From assembly GCA_029259605.1 (NCBI GenBank), contig JAJDEV010000005.1, positions 1 to 48,390 of the forward strand: 48,390 bases of DNA. The letters run 5' to 3'. The notes beneath the pieces were generated by a model. That model was not told the DNA's origin. It searched no databases and was given only the letters and a program-made list of their open reading frames with translations. How positions within the stretch are numbered: the stretch's first letter is position 1; every line of letters begins with the position of its first letter. Below, piece after piece: positions 1 through 9,611 of the stretch. This stretch comes from Planctomycetota bacterium (lineage in GTDB: Bacteria; Planctomycetota; UBA1135; GCA-002686595). The position numbers and the translations under genes were made by a program.

Positions 1-1064
1 CCGCGTTCCGCGAGCTCGAGAGCGGCAAGGACGGCGAGGTGCGCGCGACGTGGAAGCGCCTGACCGAGCTCTCGCTGGTCGAGTTCAACCGGATCTACGA
101 ACGCCTCGGCGTGTCGTTCGACCACGTGCGCGGCGAGGCGTTCTACGAACCCTTCCTCGACGAGACGGTCGACCGCATCGTCGCCGCCGGCGTGACCGAG
201 GAGTCCGAGGGCGCGCTCGTCGTCATGCTCGAGGAGAACATGCCGCCGTGCCTCCTTCGAAAGACGGACGGCACGACGCTCTACGCGACGCGCGACCTGG
301 CGGCGGTGTTCCAACGCTGGGACGAGTTCGCCTTCGAGCGCGCGCTGTACGTCGTCGGGTCGGACCAGCGCCTGCACTTCCGCCAGCTCCGCGCCGTGCT
401 CGAACGCATGGGCCTCGACTGGGCGCCGCGCATGGAGCACATCGACTTCGGCATGCTGCGCCTGCCCGAGGGCAAGCTGTCGACGCGCAAGGGCCAGGTC
501 GTCTTCCTCGAGGACCTGCTCGACAGCGCGGTCGAAGAGGCGCGCCGCATCATCGAGGAGAAGAACCCCGCGCTCGCGAACGCCGCCGACGTGGCCGAGT
601 CGGTCGGCATCGGCGCGGTCGTGTTCCACGATCTCAAGCGCGAGCGCGTGAAGGACGTCGTCTTCGAGTGGGACGACGTTCTGTCGTTCGAGGGCGAGAC
701 CGGGCCCTACGTCCAGTACACCCACGCGCGGCTCGCCTCGATCCTGCGCAAGGCGGACCAAAACGGCCCTCCCGACTTGAAAAAGGTCGATTTCGCGCTG
801 CTCGAGGACGCCGCGGACATCCTGCTCGCGCTCGGTCGCTACCCCGCCGTGCTGCGCTCGGCGGCCGCGCACGCCGAGCCGTCGGAGGTCACGCGCTACG
901 TGCTCGACCTCGCGCGCGAGACGAACAGCTGGTACGTGCAGCACCGCGTTCTCGGCGACGACCCCGCCGTCTCGCGCGCGCGCCTCGCCCTTGTTTGGGC
1001 AGCCAAGATCGTTATTAACAACGGCTTACGGCTGCTCGGCGTCGACGCGCCCGAGGAAATGTAG
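1..1064 (+). CDS. argS: Arginyl-tRNA synthetase, C-terminal part (5' end outside window)
   Basis: Class I aminoacyl-tRNA synthetase that charges tRNA-Arg in the cytoplasm. The reading frame is open from base 3, so the gene begins upstream of the window; about 354 residues are visible. Seen: the catalytic-domain stretch TTLYATRDLAA, then YVVGSDQRLHF, the KMSKS-equivalent loop KLSTRKG, and the motif GETGPYVQYTHAR that leads into the anticodon-binding helical domain with a DALR-like C-terminus (INNGLRLLGVDAPEEM). These are diagnostic of ArgRS, and the order and spacing look normal. The HIGH-motif half of the protein is missing only because of the window edge. The stop codon is followed by a 114-base gap before apt, containing an inverted repeat. 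Confidence 0.96.
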   Translation, partial: AFRELESGKDGEVRATWKRLTELSLVEFNRIYERLGVSFDHVRGEAFYEPFLDETVDRIVAAGVTEESEGALVVMLEENMPPCLLRKTDGTTLYATRDLAAVFQRWDEFAFERALYVVGSDQRLHFRQLRAVLERMGLDWAPRMEHIDFGMLRLPEGKLSTRKGQVVFLEDLLDSAVEEARRIIEEKNPALANAADVAESVGIGAVVFHDLKRERVKDVVFEWDDVLSFEGETGPYVQYTHARLASILRKADQNGPPDLKKVDFALLEDAADILLALGRYPAVLRSAAAHAEPSEVTRYVLDLARETNSWYVQHRVLGDDPAVSRARLALVWAAKIVINNGLRLLGVDAPEEM

Positions 1065-1118
1065 GGGCGGGTCCTCAAGGTCCTTCCCTACCCTTCCGAA
1101 GCACTTCTCCGCTGCGGA

Positions 1119-1159
1119 CTTCGGGGGATGTCCCTTCCTCGAGCCCTTCGTCCCCGAAG
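1119..1159 (+). promoter_or_regulatory. Inverted repeat between argS and apt
   Basis: CTTCGGGG (1119-1126) is perfectly complementary to CCCCGAAG (1152-1159), giving an 8-bp stem with a 25-nt loop. It lies 54 bases after the argS stop and just before the apt ribosome-binding site. It could be a terminator without a T-run or a leader structure for apt. No function is shown by the sequence. Confidence 0.4.
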
Positions 1160-1166
1160 CCGCCGC

Positions 1167-1173
1167 AAGGAGG
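1167..1173 (+). promoter_or_regulatory. Ribosome-binding site that sets the apt start
   Basis: AAGGAGG lies 5 nt before a GTG at 1179. It is one of the few strong Shine-Dalgarno sequences in the window and favours GTG 1179 over the upstream ATG at 1128. The protein from 1128 would carry 17 basic residues not typical of the family. Confidence 0.75.
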
Positions 1174-1178
1174 AGTGC

Positions 1179-1688
1179 GTGATCGCGAGCTACATACGCG
1201 ACGTTCCCGACTTTCCGAAGCCGGGCATCGTCTTCAAAGACATCACGCCGCTGCTGCAGAGCGCGGAAGGCCTGCGTGAGGCCATCGATGGCTTGGCTGA
1301 GATCGCGTCCGGACTCTCCTTCGACGTCATTTGCGGCATCGAATCGCGCGGCTTCATTTTCGGGACCGCGCTCGCCCGCCAGCTCGACGTCGGGTTCATT
1401 CCGATCCGCAAGCCGGGCAAGCTGCCGTGGAAGACGGCGTCCGAGTCGTACGAGCTCGAGTACGGCAGCGACACGATCGAGATCCACGTCGACGCGGCAC
1501 CCGACGGACAACGCGTACTTCTAGTGGATGATCTGCTCGCCACGGGCGGTACGATGCAGGCGGCTTGGAAGCTCGTGGAAAAGATCGGCGGCACGCCGGT
1601 CGCGTGCGTCTGCGTTATCGAACTCGCTTTTTTGGCCGGTCGTGAACGACTCGGCGCTGCTCCCGTCCACTCCCTGATCCAGTACTGA
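1179..1688 (+). CDS. apt: Adenine phosphoribosyltransferase
   Basis: Purine salvage enzyme that converts adenine and PRPP to AMP and pyrophosphate. From GTG 1179 the protein is 169 aa, the usual length for bacterial Apt. Seen: the N-terminal IRDVPDFPKPGIVFKDITPLL, typical of Apt; the GIESRGFIFG segment; the RKPGKLPW flexible loop; and the PRPP-binding loop VDDLLATGGT with acidic pair D117-D118. The start was chosen because of AAGGAGG 5 nt upstream; an in-frame ATG at 1128 is less likely. The gene ends 2 nt before the downstream sigma factor gene, so the two are probably co-transcribed, an unexpected pairing of salvage enzyme and regulator. Confidence 0.95.
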   Translation: MIASYIRDVPDFPKPGIVFKDITPLLQSAEGLREAIDGLAEIASGLSFDVICGIESRGFIFGTALARQLDVGFIPIRKPGKLPWKTASESYELEYGSDTIEIHVDAAPDGQRVLLVDDLLATGGTMQAAWKLVEKIGGTPVACVCVIELAFLAGRERLGAAPVHSLIQY

Positions 1689-1690
1689 GC

Positions 1691-2764
1691 GTGGCGAAGA
1701 AGAAGAAGACGGGCAAGGCCGCCAAGAAGGCCAAGACGACCAAGAAGAAGGCGACGGCCTCGAAGGTCAAGGCGAAGAAGACGGCCAAGAAGGTCGTGAA
1801 GAAGACGTCGAGCGCCAAGAAGGCGACGACCAAGAAGGCCGCCACCAAGAAGGCTCCGACGACGAAGTCCGCAGCGAAGAAGGCCCCGGTCTCGAAGACC
1901 GCCGCGAAGGCGAAGACCAAGACCAAGACCAAGACCAAGGCCGCGGCGAAGAAGAAGAAGAAAAAGCCGACGATCGACGACCTGCCGACCGAGGAGCTTT
2001 GGGGCCTCTACCGCAAGCAGGCCGCCAAGAGCGGCGCGCGCGAGAAGCTCAAGCTCGACGCCCTGCGCAACACGCTCATCGAGAGCCACTACCCGCTCGA
2101 CAAGTACCTCGCCGAGCGCCTGCTCCAAACGCTGCCGAAGTCGATCGAACTCGACGACCTGATCAGCGCCGGCCTGTTCGGACTGATGGACGCGATCCGC
2201 GGCTTCGACGCGAGCCGCGGCATCAAGTTCAAGACCTACTGCTCGACGCGCATCCGGGGCGCCATCCTCGACCAGCTGCGCTCGCAGGACTGGGTCCCGC
2301 GCCTCGTGCGCCTGAAGGCCAGCCGCATCGAGCGCGCGCTCCAGAAGCTGACCGCCGAGTACGGTCGCGAACCGACGCACTCCGAGCTCGCCCGCGTGCT
2401 CGACATGGACTACGGCGAGCTCGTCAAGGAGATCCAGTCCGCCCGCGCCCGCTCCATGTTCTCCCTGTCGGAGAAGTGGGAGGACGACGACGGCTCGGTC
2501 GAGAAGGTCGAAATCCTCGAGGACAAGGGCTCGATCGATCCGGTCAGCGAGCTGAACCGCCGTGACCTGATGGGCTTCATCACGCGCGCGCTCACGCACA
2601 AGGAGCGCTTCATCATCGAGCAGTACTACCAGTACGGCCACACGATGCGCGAGATCGGCGAGATGCTGGCGCTCACGGAGAGCCGCGTGTGCCAGATCCA
2701 CTCGAACGTGATGAGCCGCTTGAAGGGCCTGCTCGGTCAGAAGCAGGGCTCGCTGGTCGTTTAG
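1691..2764 (+). CDS. Sigma-28/FliA-type RNA polymerase sigma factor with lysine-rich N-terminal tail
   Basis: Sigma-70-family factor. Residues 1-93 form a histone-H1-like tail of Lys, Ala and Thr (41 lysines by my count, no Asp or Glu). The sigma factor proper begins near residue 94 (TIDDLPTEELWGLYR). Region 2 follows (ELDDLISAGLFGLMDAI, FKTYCSTRIRGAILDQLR), then region 3 (REPTHSELARVLDM) and region 4 with its helix-turn-helix (HTMREIGEMLALTESRVCQIH). The order of regions 2, 3 and 4 and the YCSTRIRGAILDQLR signature fit the FliA/WhiG group. GTG start at 1691, 2 nt after apt. The tail resembles disordered basic extensions known on some actinobacterial primary sigma factors, but this core is sigma-28-like. 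No flagellar genes are nearby, so the regulon is unknown. Its stop overlaps the end of the convergent redoxin gene. Confidence 0.88.
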   Translation: MAKKKKTGKAAKKAKTTKKKATASKVKAKKTAKKVVKKTSSAKKATTKKAATKKAPTTKSAAKKAPVSKTAAKAKTKTKTKTKAAAKKKKKKPTIDDLPTEELWGLYRKQAAKSGAREKLKLDALRNTLIESHYPLDKYLAERLLQTLPKSIELDDLISAGLFGLMDAIRGFDASRGIKFKTYCSTRIRGAILDQLRSQDWVPRLVRLKASRIERALQKLTAEYGREPTHSELARVLDMDYGELVKEIQSARARSMFSLSEKWEDDDGSVEKVEILEDKGSIDPVSELNRRDLMGFITRALTHKERFIIEQYYQYGHTMREIGEMLALTESRVCQIHSNVMSRLKGLLGQKQGSLVV

Positions 2765-4035
2765 CGCGCGGCGCGGATCGTATCGAGCGCGGCGTTCACG
2801 CTCGTGCTCATCGACAGGATGCGGCCGTCGGCGTCGACCAGCACATAGGTCGGCCAACTGTCGACGAGGAACGCTTCGACGAGCTCGTCGGACGCGATGC
2901 CGTGCAGCCAATCGAGCCCGTCGGCGTCGATGAGATCGCGCGCCTCGTCGTGATCGCCCGAGTGCAAGCCGAGGATCGTGAGCTCGCCGGCGAATTCCTC
3001 GGCCGCGCGCTTCAGCGTGGGGATCGCGACGATGCAGCCCTTGCACCAGTGGCCCCAGAAATCGATCAGGAGAAACGTGCCGGGCTCGGCGAGCGCATCG
3101 AGGGGCAGCTCGAAGTCGTCGAGCAACATGCGCACGCCGATGTCGGGCAAGCGTGAGCCCGCGGCGAGACGCGCGAACTCCTTGTCCGACGGCGCGATAC
3201 GGAGCGAGCGCCCCGCGGGATCGATCGCCGTGATCTCGAAGACCTGTCCCTGCACGCGAACCAGCGTCTCGTCACCGATCACGTTCGCGCCGCCGCTCTT
3301 CGAGCGCGAGAGGTACTCGCCGTCGAACTCGCCGACGAGCACCATGTCGACGCCAACGTCGTCGTAGCGCCCGTTGCAGTTCCAGTCGTGGAGCCCCACT
3401 TGAAAGGCGCGCTCGCCCACACGGATGCTCGCCGAGCGCGCGTTCAGGCGGCGCTCCGCCATCCAATGCGCGGCGCGGGTCGCCTTGCCTCCGTGACGGC
3501 GGACGACGCCGCCGAGCAGCGTCTCGAACTCGGCGAGCTGATCGGGACCGACCTGCGCGTTGTCGCGGAAGAACCCGAGCCGCACGGTGAACGTGAACTC
3601 GGGGCCGTCCGCCGCGCGCAGCGTCATGAGCACATCGCGGCCATCGCCCTCGCCCTCGCGCCCGACCGCGGGCTCGTCGTCGGTCAGGTCGAGGTTGTTG
3701 TTCAGGTCGACGAAGAAGCGCGGTTCGCTTCCCGTGTAGCCGGCGACGAGGAACAGGATGTTGTTCTCGAGCTTGCCGTCCGGCTGGCCGGTGAAATAGA
3801 CGAAGCCGTACGCCACGTCGCCCGCCGCTTCGCCGAGCGCCGGCGGAACGATCTCGAGCGCGTCCCCCGCGTACATCACGTGCGCCGTCCCGTCGTACTC
3901 GAACAGCGGAACGAAGCCGTGCCCCTCGTGCGGGAGCTTCTTCTCGAAGCGCAGGCGGACCTCGGTCTCGTCCGGCGATCGGACGCCGACCGCGCACAGG
4001 CTCAACGCGACGAACAGCGGGAGTCTCGAGATCAT
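2761..4035 (-). CDS. Exported thioredoxin-like (TlpA/redoxin) protein
   Basis: Predicted periplasmic or envelope protein of 424 aa. It has a hydrophobic N-terminus (ISRLPLFVALSLCAVGV) that looks like a signal peptide. The long N-terminal part, about residues 25-300, is not one I recognise; it holds two Asp/Asn-rich loops (VDLNNNLDLTDDE and DWNCNGRYDD) resembling calcium-binding turns. The C-terminal 130 residues are a thioredoxin fold: LLIDFWGHWCKGCIVAIPTL with redox pair C331 and C334, and a later cis-proline-like SWPTYVLVD. Such proteins usually carry out thiol-disulfide exchange on exported proteins. It is divergent from birA (116-nt gap) and overlaps the sigma factor gene tail to tail. 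Substrate unknown. Confidence 0.82.
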   Translation of the reverse strand: MISRLPLFVALSLCAVGVRSPDETEVRLRFEKKLPHEGHGFVPLFEYDGTAHVMYAGDALEIVPPALGEAAGDVAYGFVYFTGQPDGKLENNILFLVAGYTGSEPRFFVDLNNNLDLTDDEPAVGREGEGDGRDVLMTLRAADGPEFTFTVRLGFFRDNAQVGPDQLAEFETLLGGVVRRHGGKATRAAHWMAERRLNARSASIRVGERAFQVGLHDWNCNGRYDDVGVDMVLVGEFDGEYLSRSKSGGANVIGDETLVRVQGQVFEITAIDPAGRSLRIAPSDKEFARLAAGSRLPDIGVRMLLDDFELPLDALAEPGTFLLIDFWGHWCKGCIVAIPTLKRAAEEFAGELTILGLHSGDHDEARDLIDADGLDWLHGIASDELVEAFLVDSWPTYVLVDADGRILSMSTSVNAALDTIRAAR

Positions 4036-4100
4036 TGTCGGCCCCTTGGAATGGAGGACAGCTTCGGCGGAGCGCTACGGTACCAGGTCTCGTCCGGACC

Positions 4101-4125
4101 GACCGCGGGCCTCGAATTCGCGGTC
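4101..4125. promoter_or_regulatory. Inverted repeat in the redoxin/birA divergent region
   Basis: GACCGCG (4101-4107) and CGCGGTC (4119-4125) form a perfect 7-bp inverted repeat with an 11-nt centre containing GAATT. It sits in the only gap between two divergent genes, where an operator would be expected. The regulator is not known. BirA of this type lacks a DNA-binding domain and is not a candidate. Confidence 0.35.
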
Positions 4126-4151
4126 GAAACGCCCGGAGCGTTGAGCGCGGC

Positions 4152-4919
4152 ATGCGGATCCCCGACGATGGCGGCGTGCCGCGCACGATTCGCCACGACG
4201 TCGTCGACTCCACCAACGAACGCGCTTTCGCGTCGCTCGCCGAGGGCATCGCACTCGACGCGGACGTGCACGTGGCGCTCGGCCAGACCAGCGGGCGCGG
4301 CCGCCTCGGGCGGCGCTGGGAGAGCCCGACGGGCGACGGGCTCTACCTCTCGTTCATCCATCTGCCGCCGAGCCCCGGTCCGCCTCCCCCGGCGATCACG
4401 ATGGCCGCGGGGCTCGCCGTGCTCGAAGCCTGCGGCGAGCTCGGCCTCGACGGCGCGCGCCTCGAGTGGCCCAACGACGTGGTCGTCGGCGACGCCAAGC
4501 TGGCCGGGATCCTGGTCGAATCGCGTGGCTACGACCCCGCGCGGCCGCATTTCGTCGTCGGGATCGGCGTCAACGTCCGCCAGCGCTCCTTCCCCACCGA
4601 GCTGGCCGAGGAACGACTCGTCACGAGCCTGGCGCTCGAGGGCGTGACGCAGGACCCGAACGAGCTCCTGGACTGCCTCGTCCCGCGGCTCGCCGCGCGG
4701 CTGGCGAGCACGATCGACAGCCAGGAGGATCTGGCACGCGACTACGTCGATGCGACCGGGCTCGAGGGCGCGCGCGTCTCGGTCACGACGGGCAAGCAGC
4801 GCGTCGAGGGCCGGCTCCTGTCGCTCGACCTCGAGAACGGCGTCCTGGTCGATTCCGTGGACGGACCCGTGACCTTGGACCTGGCTCACGTGCACGCCCT
4901 GGACCGCTGCTCCTTATAA
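4152..4919 (+). CDS. birA: Biotin--[acetyl-CoA-carboxylase] ligase (single-domain type)
   Basis: Activates biotin to biotinyl-AMP and attaches it to the biotin carboxyl carrier protein. Seen: HDVVDSTNERAF at the start of the catalytic domain, the biotinyl-AMP loop GRGRLGRRWESP, the WPNDVVVGDAKLAGILVE block, VGIGVNV, and the small C-terminal beta domain. From ATG 4152 it is 255 aa, matching the class without the N-terminal helix-turn-helix, so it should not act as a repressor. The frame is open upstream to a TTG at 4035, but that would run into the start of the divergent redoxin gene and leave no promoter, so ATG 4152 is preferred. No clear ribosome-binding site is seen. Confidence 0.9.
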   Translation: MRIPDDGGVPRTIRHDVVDSTNERAFASLAEGIALDADVHVALGQTSGRGRLGRRWESPTGDGLYLSFIHLPPSPGPPPPAITMAAGLAVLEACGELGLDGARLEWPNDVVVGDAKLAGILVESRGYDPARPHFVVGIGVNVRQRSFPTELAEERLVTSLALEGVTQDPNELLDCLVPRLAARLASTIDSQEDLARDYVDATGLEGARVSVTTGKQRVEGRLLSLDLENGVLVDSVDGPVTLDLAHVHALDRCSL

Positions 4920-4920
4920 T
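4915..4920 (+). promoter_or_regulatory. Possible -10 element (TATAAT) for the rph operon
   Basis: A consensus TATAAT overlaps the birA stop codon, about 94 nt before the rph start. No good -35 hexamer is visible 16-18 nt upstream. An AT-rich hexamer of this kind stands out in such GC-rich DNA. It could drive rph-rdgB-lepA-lepB1-lepB2. Confidence 0.4.
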
Positions 4921-4923
4921 GGC

Positions 4924-4938
4924 CGCCCTTTTTGGGCG
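4924..4938 (+). other. Short hairpin after birA
   Basis: CGCCC-TTTTT-GGGCG is a perfect 5-bp stem with a five-T loop, 4 nt after the birA stop. It may be a weak terminator or part of the rph leader. The T-run is in the loop rather than after the stem, so it is not a classical terminator. Confidence 0.35.
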
Positions 4939-5013
4939 TCCGACGGATTGCGGCGCCGTGACGGCCCGTGCGACGACTCGCGGGCCCTACCCATTCGGCG
5001 CAACGCCATCCCC

Positions 5014-5763
5014 ATGACCTCTTCGACCAGCGTTTCTTCGACCGCTCGCAAGGACGGACGGAACAGCGATCAGATGCGGCCGATTCGCTTCGAGCGCGGC
5101 TTCACGAACAACGCCCCCGGCTCGGTGCTCGCGTGCTTCGGCGAGACGCGCGTCCTGTGCACGGCGACGTGGCAGGACAGCGTGCCCCCGTTCTTGCAGG
5201 GCAAGGGACGCGGTTGGCTCACCGCCGAATACTCGATGCTTCCGGCGTCGACGAACTCGCGCAAGTCGCGCGACCGCGCCGGCAAGGTCGACGGTCGCTC
5301 GGTCGAGATCCAGCGCTTGATCGGCCGCGCGCTGCGCGCCGTCGTCGCCTTCGATCAGATGACCGAGCGCACGATCTGGGTCGACTGCGACGTCATCCAA
5401 GCGGACGGCGGGACGCGCACCGCGGCGATCAGCGGCGCGTGGGTCGCGCTACACGACTGCATGCGCGCGATGGACGGCAGGCGCATCCTGCGCTCGTGGC
5501 CGCTGACGGGACAGCTCGGAGCCGTCTCGGTCGGCGTCGTGAAGGGTGAGCCGGTGTGCGACCTCGACTACCGCGAAGACTCGAGCGCGGACGTCGACAT
5601 GAACCTCGTCATGACCGGCGACGGCGACTTCGTCGAGCTGCAGGGTTCGGCCGAGGGCGCGACGTTCGGGCGCGAGAAGCTCGACCGCATGCTCGCGATC
5701 GGCGAGGCGGGCATCCGCCAGATCTTCGAAGCGCAGCGCACAGCGTTGGACCTGCCCGAATGA
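5014..5763 (+). CDS. rph: Ribonuclease PH
   Basis: Phosphorolytic 3'-5' exoribonuclease that trims the 3' ends of tRNA precursors, acting as a hexamer in the cytoplasm. Seen: MRPIRFERGFTNNAPGSVL, the ATWQDSVPPFLQGKGRGWLTAEYSMLP segment (here in two parts of the active site), RSVEIQRLIGRALRAVV, the phosphate-site motif GGTRTAAISGA, and the metal-site region DLDYREDSSADVDMN. The protein is 249 aa from ATG 5014. The frame is open back to 4948, but the extra residues do not look conserved. It overlaps rdgB by 4 nt (ATGA), the well-known rph-rdgB pairing. Confidence 0.95.
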   Translation: MTSSTSVSSTARKDGRNSDQMRPIRFERGFTNNAPGSVLACFGETRVLCTATWQDSVPPFLQGKGRGWLTAEYSMLPASTNSRKSRDRAGKVDGRSVEIQRLIGRALRAVVAFDQMTERTIWVDCDVIQADGGTRTAAISGAWVALHDCMRAMDGRRILRSWPLTGQLGAVSVGVVKGEPVCDLDYREDSSADVDMNLVMTGDGDFVELQGSAEGATFGREKLDRMLAIGEAGIRQIFEAQRTALDLPE

Positions 5764-6374
5764 AGCTCCTGCTCGCGTCGGGCAACACGAAGAAGCTCGG
5801 CGAACTCTCTCTGCTGCTCGCTCCGCTCGGAGTCGAGGTCGCGACCCCGGCGGACGTCGGCGGCATCCCCGACGTCGTCGAGGACAAGGACACGTTCGCG
5901 GGCAACGCGGCGAAGAAGGCCGTGTCGGCGGCGCGCGCCACGGACCTTTGGTGCCTCGCGGACGACTCGGGGCTCGAGGTCGACGCGCTCGACGGCGCGC
6001 CCGGCGTCCGCTCGGCGCGCTTCGCCGGCGAGCCCTCGAACGACGCGACGAACAACGCCAAGTTGCTGCGCGAGCTGGACGGATTGGACGCCGAGCGTCG
6101 CGGCGCGCGCTTCGTCTGCGCGCTAGCGCTGGCGAACCCGTCGGCCGAGGTCGTGGCCGAGATCCGCGGCGAGGCGCACGGCCGCATCCTCGCGTCCGCG
6201 CGCGGCGACGCGGGTTTCGGCTATGACCCGCTGTTCCTCTTCGACGAGGATGGTGCCCCCGGCAGCGGGAGCACGTTCGCCGAGCTCTCCGCCGAACAGA
6301 AGTCCGCCGTCAGCCACCGCGGTCGCGCCCTCGCGGAATTGGCGCGCCGCCTCCCCGCCCTACTCGAAGCCTGA
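5760..6374 (+). CDS. rdgB: XTP/dITP diphosphatase (non-canonical purine NTP pyrophosphatase)
   Basis: Removes deaminated purine nucleotides (dITP, XTP) from the pool by hydrolysis to the monophosphate, preventing their incorporation. 204 aa, the normal length. Seen: N-terminal LLLASGNTKKLGEL, the acidic substrate and metal site WCLADDSGLEVDALDGAPG, RSARFAG, then GDAGFGYDPLF and the C-terminal AVSHRGRALAEL. The ATG at 5760 overlaps the rph stop by 4 nt, implying translational coupling. It ends 6 nt before lepA. Confidence 0.95.
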   Translation: MKLLLASGNTKKLGELSLLLAPLGVEVATPADVGGIPDVVEDKDTFAGNAAKKAVSAARATDLWCLADDSGLEVDALDGAPGVRSARFAGEPSNDATNNAKLLRELDGLDAERRGARFVCALALANPSAEVVAEIRGEAHGRILASARGDAGFGYDPLFLFDEDGAPGSGSTFAELSAEQKSAVSHRGRALAELARRLPALLEA

Positions 6375-6380
6375 ACGCAC

Positions 6381-8173
<1,793 letters not shown>

Positions 8174-8177
<4 letters not shown>

Positions 8178-9610
8178 GCGAGCGCCGGAGGACGCCCTGG
8201 AGGGACAACATCGAGGCGATGGCGATGGCCATCGTCATGGCGATCCTCCTCAAGTGCTTCATCATCGAGGCGTACAAGATCCCGACCGGCTCGATGCAGC
8301 CGACGCTCGTCGGTGACGAAGCCTCGGGCGTCAAGGATCGCATCCTGGTCGACAAGCTCTCCTACGCGTTCTCGGACCCGAAGCGCTGGGAGGTCGCCGT
8401 GTTCCGCTATCCGCTGAACCACGCGCAGAACTTCGTGAAGCGCATCGTCGGCGTCGGACCGGAGGAGTTCCGCATCGACAACGGCGACCTGTGGCACCGC
8501 GCGTCGGCGGAGGAAGACTGGATGCCCCTGCGCCGTCCGCGCGCCGTGCAAACCGAGACGTGGAAACGCCTCGACGTCGACGCTCCGCAGGAATCGAGCT
8601 GGCGCATCGTCGACGGACGCGGGTGGGAGCTCGACGGTCGCAACCTGAAGGTGCGCGGTGCCGGTCGCGCCTCGTTCCGCAACGAGCACACGTCGATCAT
8701 GGACAAGTACTTCGACGGGTATCCGGAGGAGCTCATCCCGTTGATGCCGTCGAAGCGCGTCCAGCACAACGCCGTCGGCGACCTGCGCATCGACGGGTGC
8801 GTCACCGCGCTGCCGGGTACGACGGGCGTCGCGTTCGAGCTCCGCGAGGGACGCCGGCGGTATCGCTTCCTGGTTCCGGGGCCCGCGGCCGACGACGGGG
8901 CGCGCCCGCGCATCGAAGTGTCGCGTGACGGCGAGTGGCTCGGCCTCCCGCGCGAAGACAGCATCGAGGGCGCGCCGACGCTGGCCGAGGCCGACGCGAG
9001 CTGGAAGCTGCCGGCGAACGAGAGCGTCGCGTTCGGCGTGCAGAACCTCGACGACCTCTTGTCACTCGAGCTCGACGGCGAGGTCGTCGCATCGCTCGAG
9101 ATCGACGCCGCGCGCGACCAGGCGTCGGCCGCGTACATCGAAGCGTCGGGCGAGGGTGCGGACTTCGACGACCTGATGGTGCGCCGTGACATCTACTACA
9201 CGAGCGGGCCCAACTGGCGCGTCACGATCCCCGACGGGCACTACTTCATGCTCGGCGACAACACCCAGAACTCGAGCGACAGTTCGGAGTGGCAGCTGAT
9301 TCGGATTCGCGTGCCGAGCGACGGCGCCGAGTCGGCGGACGGAACGGAACCCGCGACGCGCATCCTGCGCGGGAGTCAGAACGGTGACGAGAACCCGCGC
9401 TTGGTCGGCATCGGTGATCCGGACGGCGCGCGGCTCTGCTTCGTCGACGAGTTCGGGGAGAAACGCTGGTACCGCGTGGACGAGACGGAAAGACTCGGGC
9501 CCGTCGCAGCGCCGTTCGTTGCGCGCAACCTGATCCAGGGCCGAGCGCTCGCCGTGTTCTGGCCGATCAAACCGTGGCAAGACATCTATCGCTTGAAGTG
9601 GATCCACTGA
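8174..9610 (+). CDS. lepB: Signal peptidase I, first copy, with large internal insertion
   Basis: Membrane-bound leader peptidase (S26) that removes signal peptides outside the cytoplasmic membrane. One N-terminal membrane segment (about residues 14-33) precedes catalytic Ser40 in PTGSMQPTL. The general base is Lys89 in NFVKRIVG, and the GDN box is at 361-363 (HYFMLGDNTQNSSDS). 478 aa is far above the roughly 200-320 of usual family members. The excess is about 240 residues between GDLW (near 107) and NWRVTIPDG (near 347). The insertion reads as beta-rich (VAFELREG, FGVQNLDDLLSLELDG, DFDDLMVRRDIYYT) and resembles concanavalin-like or LamG-like sandwiches, which is inference. Translation start overlaps the lepA stop. 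It is followed at 1 nt by a paralogue. Confidence 0.9.
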
Positions 9611-9611
9611 G

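Noticed and set aside
1190..3046. A 618-aa minus-strand frame
   Set aside because: Antisense shadow of apt and the sigma factor gene, both clearly real. Its composition mirrors their codons.
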